DNA from: Aegilops tauschii subsp. strangulata
Lineage: Eukaryota; Streptophyta; Magnoliopsida; Poales; Poaceae
Length of the DNA stretch: 64,000 bases
Direction of reading: 5' to 3'
Assembly: GCF_002575655.3 (NCBI RefSeq)
Contig: NC_053037.3
Span: forward strand, 323,667,294-323,731,293
In this document: positions 12,531-24,583 of the stretch, piece by piece
How positions within the stretch are numbered: the stretch's first letter is position 1
How the letters are laid out: each line of letters opens with the position of its first letter
The notes under the pieces: model-generated
Told to the model about the DNA's origin: nothing
The model's input: the letters and a program-made list of their open reading frames with translations, nothing else
The model's database searches: none
Made by a program: the position numbers and the translations under genes

Positions 12531-14177
12531 ATGTCGACCGCAGGTATGAAGAAAGTGGCATGCCCCATCTTTGACGGTCATGATTATCCCAAGTGGAAGG
12601 CCATGATGAGGAAGCGCCTCATGGCAATGAACAGTGAGCTGTGGACCATCACTGAGATTGGTCTTACCGATCTATGCAAGATGGCAGACGCTGATGATAT
12701 TCGCAAGTACACTCGACTTGACATCATGGCGAAGGATATCATCTGTTCCTGCCTATTCAGAGATGAATTCAGGCGCATTATGCATCTTTGCAATGCGAAG
12801 CTTATCTGGGACCAAATCTCTGATGTCTATGAAGGTCATCGAACTTGTCATGATCCCTGGTTTGAGGATTTCAAGGAATCACTCAAAACAATGACTTTCG
12901 AACCTGAACCATCATCTTCTGCACCATGCCTCATGGCAAAAGGTGCCAAGGTACTCAAATATACCTCCTCTGAATCTAGTGAGAATGAATCTGATGAAAA
13001 CCTCAAGCCCAGCTATTCTAAACTTGCTAAGATTGCTGTGAAACAACAAAGGGCTTTTGAAAAGGTTCAAAACATGCTAGACAAAAGTGATCATATGTTG
13101 GGTGAAGAAATGGGTCGCACTAAAACCTTGACTGAAAATCTTCAGAGACTTCAGACTAGGTTTGACAACCTTCAAGGTCATCATAACACTCTCTTATCTG
13201 ATCATGAGAAGCTTTCTTATGAATTTCTTCAAAGAAAGCAAGACCTTGAGAAGCTAAGAGTGAGTTATGAAGATCTTCAGAAGGAGCGCGATTCATTACT
13301 TTCTCAACAAATCAGCACTGCTCAGGAAGAATTTGTTCCTCCATGTTTGAAATGCATTGAACGTGAATCTGCTAATTCTTCACCTGAATGTTCAAATGCT
13401 TCTAATGTTACAAATTCCTCATCTGCCTCTGCTATCACTAATTCCTCATCTGAGGACATTGCTAGTATCACTGACGATGCAGGGCTGAAGGAATTGTACA
13501 TGACAGGCATGTACAAAAGCCTCAAAGGGCATCAGACTTTTTGTGATGTGCTTAAAAAGCAGATCCTCAACAGGAACCCTAGGAAAGAGGGTATTTCCTT
13601 TGAAAGGAAACTCAATGCTGATGGTACATATTGGAAGCCTGAGCAGTACCCCAAAACCTCATGGGTTGCTGCAAAGGGACCTCCAGTTGATCCATCTAAT
13701 CTATCTGGCTTTACATGTAAATCTCCCCATTCTTCTGATGAGTCATTTGACTCCAACTATAAACTGTTTAAAAATCAGAATGGTGAAGTATTTGCTAGAT
13801 ATGTCGGTACTAACTGCAGGAACGGTTCTCCTATGAAGAAAATCTGGGTTCCCAAAAAGTGCCTTGAAAGTCTTCAGGTGAATGTCCTCATGACACCACG
13901 TGTGAAGAATAGGAACCCCAGATCAAATTCTTCATATGGACCAAATTCTTCATATGGATCCAAGTCCTCATACGGACCAAATTTCTCACGTGGATCAAAT
14001 TCCTCAAAAGGATCAAAGTCCTCATATGAACATCATCATGCTAACAGCTCTGTTTCGCAGGGAAGAGGCAAGGGCTATGAATATGAGCATTATTCTTCTA
14101 ATCATTATGTTCATAAGTCCTCAAAGAATTTCTCTGCTTATTCATATGCTTACCCTAACTCCTCTTATGTGAAATGA
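12531..14177 (+). CDS. Element E gag, 548 aa
   Basis: Long Sirevirus-type gag frame starting MSTAGMKKVACPIFDG. The N-terminal capsid part (FDGHDYPKWKAMMRKRL, about residues 13-120) matches the UBN2/DUF4219-like Copia gag layout. It is followed by a coiled coil at about residues 160-260 (LQRLQTRFDNLQGHH, KLRVSYEDLQKERDSLL) and a Ser/Asn-rich part. Near residues 463-500 are short SSYG-type repeats. The frame ends at a TGA (14175-14177). In-frame codons continue to about 14275, so the stop may be a mutation in a gag-pol that was originally longer. I do not see a complete CCHC knuckle in this frame. Confidence 0.8.
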   Translation: MSTAGMKKVACPIFDGHDYPKWKAMMRKRLMAMNSELWTITEIGLTDLCKMADADDIRKYTRLDIMAKDIICSCLFRDEFRRIMHLCNAKLIWDQISDVYEGHRTCHDPWFEDFKESLKTMTFEPEPSSSAPCLMAKGAKVLKYTSSESSENESDENLKPSYSKLAKIAVKQQRAFEKVQNMLDKSDHMLGEEMGRTKTLTENLQRLQTRFDNLQGHHNTLLSDHEKLSYEFLQRKQDLEKLRVSYEDLQKERDSLLSQQISTAQEEFVPPCLKCIERESANSSPECSNASNVTNSSSASAITNSSSEDIASITDDAGLKELYMTGMYKSLKGHQTFCDVLKKQILNRNPRKEGISFERKLNADGTYWKPEQYPKTSWVAAKGPPVDPSNLSGFTCKSPHSSDESFDSNYKLFKNQNGEVFARYVGTNCRNGSPMKKIWVPKKCLESLQVNVLMTPRVKNRNPRSNSSYGPNSSYGSKSSYGPNFSRGSNSSKGSKSSYEHHHANSSVSQGRGKGYEYEHYSSNHYVHKSSKNFSAYSYAYPNSSYVK

Positions 14178-14489
14178 AATGGACTGGCTTCTATGCCACC
14201 TTTCTCATATGGAGCTCGCAAAGTGATGAACTCTTTGCCACCCCTTCAGATGTGGGTGGTGAAGAAAAAGAACTAATCTCTTCTGCAGAGTCAGGTCTCC
14301 AGACGTGCGTGAACGTCTGAAGAATTTGCTGGAGACCTGAAAAGTGCCTGAAAGGACGCAGGCTAATCATGAAGAAATGAACTTGCATTTCTCACGTCCT
14401 CATACTGCTTTATCTGTTGCATTGCTTGATGAAATTGATCTGATGAATTGATGTCATATTCTGCACTGATGAAGTATATGAGTTCGTAA

Positions 14490-15105
14490 GCTGCACTAAT
14501 TCATCTGCAAAATGAACAACCCAAAGCCACTGAGTGGGTCCTCGATAGTGGATGTACAAATCACATGACTGGTGACAAGAATCTATTGATGGATGCTCCC
14601 TTATCTCCATCGCATCTGAAGCATATCATCTTCGCTGACAAAGGCAAAAGTCGGGTATTGGGTCTAGGTAAGGTTGCTATCACAAAGGATCGACACATGG
14701 ACAAAGTCATGCTTGTCGAGTCCTTAGGATACAACCTCATGTCTGTCTCAATGCTTTGTGATCTTGATATGGTTGTTGTCTTTGGCAAGTACCGTTGTGT
14801 TGTGGTTATGGAAGCTGACAATTCCAAAGTCTTCGAAGGCTTTACGAGAGGAGACTTGTATATTGTTGATTTCTCTACAGGACCGCAACCAGCCGTGTGC
14901 CTACTTGCAAAAGCTTCAGAAGGCTGGCTATGGCATCGACGACTTGGTCATGCAGGCATGAGGAATTTGCACACGCTTGCAAAGAAGAAGCATGTCATTG
15001 GCATTGAGAATGTCAAATTCCTCAAGGATCACTTATGCGGAGCCTGTGAAGCTGGAAAGATGACAAAGGCTAAGCATCCAGCGAGACTATCATAACCACC
15101 ACTCG
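14490..15105 (+). pseudogene. Element E protease remnant and GAG-pre-integrase domain
   Basis: The frame opens at 14490. At about 14532-14565 it shows the Copia protease active-site context (WVLDSGCTNHMTG). Near 14920-15070 it shows the pre-integrase zinc-binding domain (LWHRRLGHAG ... CGACEAGK). The start of the protease is separated from gag by stops, and a TAA at 15093-15095 interrupts the link to the integrase, so this stretch is a broken part of pol. Confidence 0.8.
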
Positions 15106-15115
15106 ACCATTTGAA

Positions 15116-15933
15116 TTGCTTCACATGGATCTCTTCGGTCCTAACCATTATTCTGCAGTTTCAAATGATGCATCTCAATATGGCTTTGCTATTGTTGATG
15201 ATTACTCTCGTTACACATGGGTACACATTGTTACTTACAAACATGAAGTGCAGGAAGTCTTCAAACGATTTTCCTCGAGGGCTTCAACCAACTTTGGTGT
15301 GAAGATCAAGCACATCAGAAGTGACAATGGAACTGAGTTCAAGAATTCTGGTCTTGATGACTATCTTGATGAACTTGGTATTACTCATGAGTTATCTGCT
15401 CCTTATACTCCTCAGCAGAATGGCGTCGTGGAGCGCAAGAACAGGACTCTTGTTGAGATGGCTTGCACTATGCTTGATAATACAAAACGCCTCGTTGTTT
15501 CTGGATTGATGCAATTGATACTGCTTGCCACATCATCAACCGAGTATATCTTCAAAAATTCTTCAAGAAGACTGCCTATGAACTCCTCACTGACAAGAAA
15601 CCCAATGTGAGTTATTTCAAAGTCTTCGGTGCTAAATGCTGGATTAGAGATCCTCATCACAACTCTAAATTTGCACCGAAAGCACATGAAGGTTTTATGC
15701 TTGGTTACGGAAAGGACTCGCACACCTACAGAGTCTTCAACAACGTTCTTCACAAGGTTGTTGAAACTGTAGATGTGTGGTTCGATGAAACTAATGGCTC
15801 GCAAAGAGAGCACCTACCTTCTGTGATAGATGAACCAACACCTGACGAAACTATCAAGTTCAAGGCTACTGAGGATGTCATTCCTACCGAAGAATCTACT
15901 GAAGAATTCATTCCAGGAGGAATGTCGAGCTAA
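15116..15933 (+). pseudogene. Element E integrase core, frameshifted
   Basis: Catalytic core of the Copia integrase, which joins element DNA to the target. The first aspartate lies in HMDLFGP (about 15122), the second in RSDNGTEF (about 15320), and the glutamate region in TPQQNGVVERKNRTL (about 15410-15450). After about 15490 the frame shifts. The C-terminal part resumes at 15607 (SYFKVFGAKCW ... FMLGYGKDSHTYRV) and ends at 15933 with another break. It follows the pre-integrase domain and precedes the RT. Confidence 0.82.
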
Positions 15934-16039
15934 TGCACCTGAAGAAAATGCTGAAGAAAATGGTGCTGAAGGAACTAATGGATTCAGGCCATGCAAGAGG
16001 AATTACATCAATTTGAGCTCAACAACGTCTGGGAACTGG

Positions 16040-17480
16040 TCAACGTCCAGATCCTCGCAAGCACAATATCATTGGCACAAAGTGGATCTACCGCAACAAG
16101 CAAGATGAAAATGGCCTTGTGGTGAGGAATAAGGCACGGCTTGTAGCTCAAGGCTACACGCAGGTTGAAGGAATTGATTTCGATGAAACTTTTGCACCTG
16201 TTGCTAGACTTGAGGCTATTCGCATATTACTTGCTTATGCTAACCATCATCATATCACTCTATATCAAATGGATGTGAAAAGTGCATTCCACAATGGTAA
16301 GCTTGAGGAAGAAGTATATGTTGCTCAACCCCCAAGTTTTGAAGATCCAAAGAATCCTGACAAAGTCTTCAGACTCAACAAGGCCCTCTATGGCCTCAAG
16401 CAGGCTCCTCGGGCATGGTATGATACTTTGAAGGAATTCCTCATGAAGAAAGGCTTCAAACCCGGTTCACTCGACCCTACTCTTTTCACTAAGTCTTATG
16501 ATGGTGAACTGTTTGTGTGCCAAATATATGTTGATGATATTATCTTTGGCTGTACTGACCAACGTTATAGTGATGAATTTGCCTATATGATGAGTGAAGA
16601 ATATCAAATGTCTATGATGGGAGAGTTGAAATTCTTCTTAGGTCTTCAAATTCGTCAACAACGTAATGGCATATTCATATCTCAGGAGAAATACCTCAAG
16701 GATGTACTGAGGAAATTCGGCATGCAAGATTGCAAAGGCGTCAAAATTCCTATGCCCACAAATGGCCATCTGTGTACTGATGAAAATGGTATTGACTTTG
16801 ATCATAAGGTATACCGCTCCATGATTGGTTCTTTATTGTACTTATGTGCATCTAGGGCAGATATAATGCTTAGTGTTTGCATGTGTGCCCGATTTCAAGC
16901 TACACCGAAGGAATCACACTATAAGGCTATGAAGCATATTCTTCGATATCTAGCTCACACACCAACACTTGGATTATGGTACCCCAAGGGCTCGGCTTTT
17001 GATCTCATTGGATATTCTGACTCTGACTATGCTAGTGATCGTGTGGATCGCAAGTCAACATCTGGTTCATGTCATTTCCTCGGACGATCTTTGGTCTGTT
17101 GGTCCTCAAAGAAACAGAACTGTGTATCACTGTCTACTGCTGAAGCTGAGTACATTGCTGCTGGTTCTTGCTGTGCTCAATTGCTGTGGATGAAGCAAAC
17201 TCTCAAGGACTACGGCGTCAACGTGAAGAATGTGCCTCTCTTCTATGACAATGAGAGTGCCATCAAGATTGCTCACAACCCAGTTCAGCACTCGAAGACA
17301 AAGCACATTCAGATTCGTCATCATTTTCTTCGCGATCATGTGTTGAAGGGCGACATTTCTATTGAGCATGTGAAGACTGAAGAACAGCTAGCTGATATCT
17401 TCACAAAGCCCTTGGATGAGAAGAGATTTAGCAAGTTGCGGTGTGAGCTAAATATCTTAGAATCTTCGAATGTTCTTTGA
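16040..17480 (+). CDS. Element E reverse transcriptase - RNase H, largely intact
   Basis: The RT frame is open from about 16040 ([12 protein letters not shown]) to the stop at 17480. It is the RVT_2 type of Copia: [31 protein letters not shown] (16270s), [12 protein letters not shown] and the catalytic IYVDDIIFG at about 16525-16550. RNase H follows ([32 protein letters not shown]) and ends with LADIFTKPL. In catalytic motifs I see no missing residue. Upstream frames are broken, so no full polyprotein can be made. The next element feature is a long non-coding spacer. Confidence 0.88.
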
Positions 17481-17788
17481 AAAGGACACTCATCCTAACA
17501 CTTATGCAAAATTGATGACTTAGATGTGCAACACATGAAGAAACGTTTTTCTTCAATCAATGAAGAATAACACACTAAGTGTGAAGAAATTAATGAAGAA
17601 TTTGATTCTCAGAACCCTACGACAATTGTATGCAGTGTCTGAAATCATCATTCTTATACGGTGGGTCACGCCATCACCAAAGTTGAAAATCTTCAATTTG
17701 AGTTTTTCCTCAGCTTTGAAATTCCTCAGTTGTTCATTTTCTTCTACTTTGCATTGTCTTCATTGTTTCCGTCATTTTTCTTCATTAG

Positions 17789-17837
<49 letters not shown>

Positions 17838-18834
17838 TTTATGTCCTCTACAGCATTCACTTATGGCTAATTTTTCAAGTTGGTTTTTCTGCTAAGTGAA
17901 TGTGATCGGACCCTTCCCCCTCTATGCTATACTCAACCCAATCTATTCACAAATTCTTCATGTGCGTTCTATTTGAAACTCGTTCAAAATCTTCATTGTG
18001 TCCTTGTCAGCTGAAGAATTTGCGAACGCAACGTTAAAACTTATCTTATCCAAAATTTTCGGTTTTGCCACTCAAACCGTTCCGAATCCCACGAAAACAC
18101 TTATCTATTCACCCACGATCTCACATGATCTCCACTTCTCAGTACGTGGGTGACACAAGGGAATGAGAAGGGTCAGGGGCACGTTCGTCCAAAATCTTCG
18201 AGCGAACAGTTTTTCACCGTGGCTATAAGTACCCCCCTCCCCTTCCTCACTTCCTTTACTCCGCTCGACCTCTCTCTCCCGCTCGAGCTTCTCAAACCCT
18301 AGCGCCGCCACTACTTCATCATCGCTGGTGAGGAAGAGCTTCACTGCCTCGACCTCGTCGCCGTCGTACTCGCGCCGGCCGCGGAAATCTTCACTCCGCC
18401 GGCGCCGTACTTGTCTTCCTCCGCCGAGTTAGGGCGTGGAAGATCTGCACAGACGAACTTCTAATCTCTACCTCACAGTTCGTCGTGTTCTTCATCCAGG
18501 GTAATTAAAAGTTACTTTTACTGCCCTCTTTGATTCAAATGATGTCTACAAAATCCTCAAAGGTGTTTATTCTTCAAATTCTTCACACACTAAACACCTC
18601 ACATGTCATCTGTTCTTGATTCGTTTCTCTAAGCAATAATTTTTCTTCAAGGTTCCTCAATTGTGTGGATCTTCGATCTATACAACTCTGGAACCTAAGA
18701 CAAAGAACGCTTAGTGAAATTCTTCAAGACTCATCTGGTCAAATTCCTCAAACTTGTTCTTTCTTACAAAACCTTCTGAGAACGCATATGACCTCTCCAA
18801 ATTCCTCGCAACTATACTCTGTTCACAGGTACTC
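17481..18834 (+). other. Element E spacer with AT microsatellite and promoter-like leader
   Basis: No coding region of pol here. It contains a perfect (AT)22 run at 17791-17834. At 18180-18500 the composition changes to a GC- and CT-rich leader with a TATA-like ggctataagtacc (about 18219-18231). A possible intron follows (donor near 18501, ggtaatt; acceptor near 18828, ttcacag) directly before the start of the envelope-like frame. The promoter reading is inference. Confidence 0.5.
17791..17834. repeat. (AT)22 microsatellite
   Basis: Uninterrupted AT dinucleotide run of 44 bases inside element E. Likely length-variable between accessions. Confidence 0.95.
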
Positions 18835-21800
18835 ATGTCCGTTGCTGAATCACTAGGTTCTCATCAACTTAACTCATTTGCAGCATTCCTTGAAGAAAAT
18901 TTGCATACTTCTTCAGAGAATTCAATTGTTCAAATTCCTCAACTGAAGAAAATAGCTGACGGTAAGAAGCCACAGAAAGGAGGAAAGCGGCCTGAAGTCA
19001 ACACTGCCTTTGAGATCCCTGATGATATATACAAAGACTATTGCACTCCTGATGAGGCCAAGTTTGGTAAGGAGGACAAGAATCAGCGCAAGGTGCGCAT
19101 ACAGAGAATAGAAAGGAGATGGGCAAGGGAGTGGAGGGAGTACAGATATGTTACTCCCAAATACATGAAGAAATTCGCACTCAATCCTCCATGCCCAAGA
19201 CCTCCATTGGCACCTGCCAAATAGCTGATCCCACCAGCCTCAAGCATGATGAGGATTATCCTGATGAATGGGCCAAGCGCCAGGCCAAGTTGGCTAGACA
19301 AGCCAGAGAAGCAGTGAGGAAATTCAACGAAGACTCTGTTGCTGCTGCTGCCGCTGAGGCCTCTGTCAAGCCTAAGAAGGCCATGTCAAAGAAGCCTGCG
19401 CACAAGCCAAGCGCTTCACCTTCAATGCCCTCAAGGCCAAGTTCCTCAGCTATGCCCTCACGGCCAGAATCCTCAAAGCCCTCACGGCCAACTCCTCATG
19501 CTGCTCCCGCTCCAAAGTCCTCAGCTGCTCTGAACAGATCCTCTACACCTGTGCATCTTGCCACGTGCCAAAGGACGACAGGCATCTCTATTGCCTCAGG
19601 AGCTTCTGCTAGTTCCTCAGCAACACCAAATTCTTCAACGGGGCCTTCTCTGCTGAAGACAAAGACCACTGCTGGACGAGGTTCTCGACCAAGTCCTCAC
19701 AAGAAGCAGGTCGCCTTCCAAGTGCCGTCTGGTGAAGACGAAGCTGATGATGAGGAACTTGCTGAAATCATCAGAGATAGGCAAGTCAGGGCCGCTAGAG
19801 CCAAGGGCACAAATGTGCCTCTGCTTTTGGCTCCAAAGTTGATCCTCGACTACATTGATCTCTGGCACAAGGACCCAAACACTCCTATGCCTGATTTCAA
19901 GTTGACTCCTGGCCAAAGTCATATGCTGACTGCCTTCATCCAAGAAGAAAAATGGAAATATGAGAAGGCCAGACAGATCAAGAAAGCACAATACAGGAAG
20001 GAGAACTTCCTGAAGAAAAACGTTGTCTCTATGACAACTGACGAACTTGTGAAGATCCAGTTTGAAATCAAAGTCCTCGGCGATGATTTCAATGCTTACT
20101 ATGCTGATTGGCAAGGAGCCAAGGTCAGGTTTGTAAAACTGACTGAGAAATTCACTTCAAAGGTTGCAACTCCATCGCAACCAGAAATTCCTCAGGCTGA
20201 AGCATCTGCTCAACTGACTGAAGAACATGCCAGCACCGCTGATGACATTCAGGCTGCTGAAGAAAATGTGAGTTCCAGGGCTGATGACTGCATTCCAGCC
20301 GCTGATAAAATTGCCAGGGCATCCACTAGTGGTGCGCTTGAAGAAAATGAAGAGGTCAGGGCAACTGCATCAGTTGTGCCTGAAGAAAATCAACCACATT
20401 CCTCTACTCCTCCTGCGCCTACACCAACTCCAATTCTTCCATCTGCATCAGATGCAAAGAAGACTAAGGCTGCAGAGCGTGCAGCAGTGAAGAAAAGGAA
20501 GGCATCAACTTCCTCAGATTCTTCAGCTCCGAAAAAGATGAAGTCGCTGACCAGCTCATTTGCAAATCCCATTGATGTCGTTCCTCTCACTACCTTACCA
20601 TCAAAGGCACTAGTTCCTTTTGATGAAGATTATGTGATTCCTAGTGAATCTGATGAAGAAAATCCTTCTGCTGCTTCGTCAGAGCAGATGGATGAAGAAA
20701 TTGAACTGGATGAAATCCCTTCAACTCCTGTTGTTTCCTCGCCTATGCCTCAGTTTACTGCTGAAGATGCCGGCATTGAAGAAATGGAAGATGAAGATGT
20801 GGACATTGGCTGTACCACACCCGTGCTAAATGATGACTTTTGGGAAAGTCAGCACCCCGACTCTCCACTCTTCACACCATTGCAACAAATTCCTCAGTCC
20901 CCAACAACTACAGTTCAAATGGGATCTGATGAACCACATGCCACACCGTCTGTCCATGAAGAAATTCCAGCCACTAGTGCCGAAGAAAATTTAAATGAAG
21001 AATTGAAGACCCAGGCTGTCACTGGAGTAGTAGCTGAAATTCCTCAGCCTGAAGAACCTGATATTGCGATTCCTGAGGTGATAATGCAATTGACTGACAC
21101 TCCTCAGCCCAAGCCAAAGGATCCTTGCTCAAAGAAGCAGAAATTCAAGGCTGATGATTTCTTCGGCGAGCACGTGTTCTTCACAGACTACAATCCCTAT
21201 GATTCTGCTCGTCTTAGAAGGAAGCGCTTCTGGACCGCCAGCCAGGCAAACTTCTATTCTTCACTTCTCTTCAACAAGGACAAAGTCTTCGACCACGAGC
21301 ATATTCCTCATGTGGACATGGAATCACTGCCATGCTTCACACCTGTCCTCAGTGTGCTTCATGACACAGGCCTCCTCAACTTTTGCACAGACATAGTTGA
21401 TTGGAATGAAGAACTCATTCTTCAATTCTATGCAACACTGCACATCATAGGAGATGCTGACGATGTGAACTCCTGGGTTTTGGACTGGATGACCGAAAAC
21501 ACTCACTACAAAGCACCGGCCTCTGAATTACTTCACGCCCTGCCCATCAGTCCTCCACCTGAAGGAGCTCATTGCATGTACCAAGAGCCTGAGCTTACTG
21601 ATCACTATATGCAAGTGCTGATGAAGCCATTGAAACCTGGTCAAGCCTCAAGGACACAATTCCTCGTGAAGGAACTGCAGTATGTACCAAGGACAGTCTA
21701 TCGCATTCTGACGAAGACTATGAGTCCAATCAAAGGCCATGACTCATCTGATGAGGAAATTGTTGGCATCATGAAGAATCTGGTATTCAACATCATTCAT

Positions 21801-22562
21801 GGCATTCCTGTCAATTATCACGATTTCTTCATGAGGACTCAAGCAAATGTTGCACTTTCTCCGTTTGAGCTGAAGCCTTATGCTCCCTGGATCATGAGAT
21901 TCCTCAGAACAAGGTCTTCACTCAACTATAAGGCTGATTTTCAGAATCACCTCAGCTACTTGCCCCCAATTGAAGTCCTCAGGCGGACCTATTCCTCAGC
22001 TGATGAAAAGGGCATGGCACCAGCTGTTATAGATGAAGGCATTCGTCCATTGGATGGTCAATTTCGCAAAGCTGCATCTTATTCCACCAATGATGACTCT
22101 GCCACTCATGATTCTGCTGCCCATGCCTCCAAGCCAAATCCTCAAGCCACTGCTCCTCATGTGATGACTGACCGTGAGCTTCTGCTAAGTCTTCACCAGA
22201 AGGTGGATCGAAACCATAAATGGGTTAAGTGTCAGTTTGGTTCAATTCTTCACAACATGACTGCTACACATAATGTAGTGAAGAAAAACCATTACTACCT
22301 CCATGAAGTCTTCGATTGCACCTGGGCTATTCTGTCACATGTATATGGTGAAGAAGAACTGAAGAACATGGGTCTCAAGGAAGACTTTGACTGGTCTGCA
22401 CCTCCACCGAAGAAATACAAGAAGGTCAAGGTTCCTTCCTTGGTGGCCAGCTCCTATTCTTCATCGCGCGACACCGATGAGCATGAAGACTTGGACGACA
22501 CTGCGACAGGCCCTACATCAACAAACGACCCCAACAACGCTGGCGCTCCTCCATCAACTTGA
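18835..22562 (+). pseudogene. Element E envelope-like third frame, ~1.2 kaa, one frameshift
   Basis: A long extra frame between RNase H and the 3' LTR, as in envelope-like Sireviruses. The start is taken as the ATG at 18835 (MSVAESLGSHQ) just after a likely splice acceptor. This first frame is basic, with EIPDDIYKDYCTPDEAKFG, and is lost at about 19215-19224. The reading then continues in the frame that runs to 22562. That part has a Ser/Pro-rich, low-complexity stretch (19380-19680), a conserved block (LILDYIDLWHKDPNTPMPDF), long acidic linkers, then a folded-looking block at 21150-22000 (FFGEHVFFTDYNPYDS, VLSVLHDTGLLNFCTDIV). I see no clear signal peptide or transmembrane helix, so an envelope role is by position only. 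Function is unknown. Confidence 0.75.
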
Positions 22563-22614
22563 TATTCTTCAGGGGCGTTAGTCCTCATTTTCGATCCTTT
22601 TGGTCATTCGATGA

Positions 22615-23084
22615 CAAAGGGGGAGAAATTTGAGTTAGTCTTCAAGCGGGTCTATCTTATATGGGCGTTTTTTTCTTAAGTTACAACTCTCGTTCTTCTG
22701 ATGACTTTGCTGGATCGAGTTGTAAACTTAAACTCTATGGTGACCTGATACTTTTGCTGAAGTTTTTCTGCATGCTTATTCCTCATTAATGTTTATGCAC
22801 ACATGCTGAATTACATCAGTCACCATATTTCATCATGCATTTCAAATTCTTCATATTATATGTCAAATGTGTGTATGAATTACAAGATATAGGGGGAGAT
22901 CTCCATGATTCAACTCTTCAAGTGTGCATTGCTTCAAAAGCAAATTCCTCACTATGCACATCTTCAGGGGGAGTTCTTCTATATCTTGCAATCAAATTCC
23001 TCAATATCAGTATTTACACTTCATATGTTTATCCCCGTTGAAAACTTAACCTATATTGTCATCAATCACCAAAAAGGGGGAGAT
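22615..23084 (+). other. Element E multiple polypurine tracts
   Basis: GGGGGAG-type tracts at 22615-22627 (caaagggggagaa), 22891-22900, 22965-22973 and, directly before the 3' LTR, 23071-23084 (aaaaagggggagat). Several such tracts before the 3' LTR are a described Sirevirus feature. The last is the functional candidate by position. Confidence 0.8.
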
Positions 23085-24578
23085 TGTAAGTGCATCTAGT
23101 GCCCCTTAGTGATTTTGGTGTATTGAAGACTTATAGGTTAAGGGACTAATGTGTTTATGAGTGTACACAGGTCTATAAGTCTATGAGGAGTTTGATATTT
23201 ACAGAGAAAGTCGACCCCTAAAAATGAAGTTCTTCGACTGAAGACTTTGGATTTCTAAAGACTTTCTGAAGACTTTGAAAGTGAAGAAAATGGTGTGACC
23301 TTGAAGACTTGGTATTCAATTGAGGAACATGAAGCGTGAAGACTTTTGTTTTCGTAGTTTCATTTTCTCTTTCTTGAGTCATAGGAAACACCGTACTGTT
23401 AAAGGGGGTCGAGGAAATACTAAGGAAAATTTCCATGTGATGCTCAACTCAAAATCCTACACCTACCAATCCCTTCGAGTGAAGGCATTGGAAATCTCAT
23501 ACAGTTCAGTCAATTTCTTCAGTGACAGAGACGAAGTTCTTCTGGTCGCTGAGGAATTTGTTCTGACTAAGGAGTTAGGAATTCGCCAGTGTGGATTGCC
23601 TACACAGTGAGGAACATGATAGCCCTGAGGAATTTGGTACTCAAATTTCCGACCGTTGCTGTGCTATGCGCCAGCTGTCCCAAAATATCTACCCACCTAA
23701 CCGTCATATCATTGAAGGGCATTTATGTCTTATCATGTCGGGCTGCTCCCTAGGCTATAAATAGCCGCCCCCTACAACCACTAGCTGGTTGGCTGCTCCG
23801 AGAGAAACTGACACTTGTCATTTGAGAGCATCCCATCCTCCGAGGACTTTGAGCGAAAATCATCGAGTGAGGAAAACCCAAACCCAAACACCTACAAACC
23901 CAAAGTGATTGAGCATCACTGAAGAGATTGATCCCGCGTGGATCCGATGCTTGTTACCTTTGAAGACTGTGCTTCTTCCAGACGGTTAGGCGTCATGGTC
24001 TAGAGCATCCAAGAGGAATTGTGGATTGCCGAGTGACCGAGTTTGTGAAGGTTCGGAAGTCACCTGAAGATTTACCACGAGTGATTGGGCGAGGTCTGTG
24101 TGACCTTAGCTCAAGGAGAATACGGTGAGGACTGTGTGTCCGGGACTGTGTGTCCTCGGGTTTAAATACCTAGCCGCTCCAACCAGATGTACAACTGAGA
24201 CAGCAGTTGGAACTGATCTACCAAATCATTGTCTTCACCAAGCCTACTGGTTCTATTTCCTCAACTCTTTCATTTCCTCATTACTGTGTTGTGTGCTTGT
24301 CATATCTGTGTTTGAAGACTTTGACTGAAGACTTTCTCAATTTCTTTAGTCTGTTTGTCTTCATCCTGTGTTATCCTGTGTTTACGCTTTCAGTACTCTG
24401 TGCTTGTTTTCATTTCATCATGATGACCATGCTTGTATTCTGTTATGCTTACTTTTGACTACTTATTCTGCTGCAAGTAGTTCTTCGCTAAGGAATTTCC
24501 TCACTGGCAAATTCCTCAGTGAAGAATTCATAAAATTCGCCTATTCACCCCTCCTCTAGTCGATATAACGCACTTTCA
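23085..24578 (+). repeat. Element E 3' LTR
   Basis: 1494 bases, nearly identical to 10956-12463 (a few substitutions and small indels, including one ~15-base difference near 24345). Followed by the target duplication acaac. Confidence 0.92.
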
Positions 24579-24583
24579 ACAAC

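Larger units (their letters stand above)
10956..24578 (+). mobile_element. Element E: Sirevirus-type Copia retrotransposon with envelope-like frame (Maximus-like)
   Basis: A complete 13.6-kb insertion flanked by acaac (10951-10955 and 24579-24583). LTRs are 10956-12463 and 23085-24578, both TGTAAGTGCA...CACTTTCA. Internal order: tRNA-iMet primer site, gag, protease and pre-integrase zinc domain, integrase, RT-RNase H, a ~1.35-kb spacer, a long third frame, several polypurine tracts, LTR. Size, the third frame and the multiple AAAGGGGGAGA tracts are hallmarks of plant Sireviruses; in Triticeae the Maximus family fits, though I cannot confirm the name. Pol is broken by stops and frameshifts, so the copy is not autonomous. 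LTR copies differ at only a few positions per hundred or fewer by eye. Confidence 0.9.

Noticed and set aside
19119..22562. The 1147-codon open frame as a cellular gene
   Set aside because: It lies entirely between the LTRs of element E, in the place of the Sirevirus third frame, followed by polypurine tracts.
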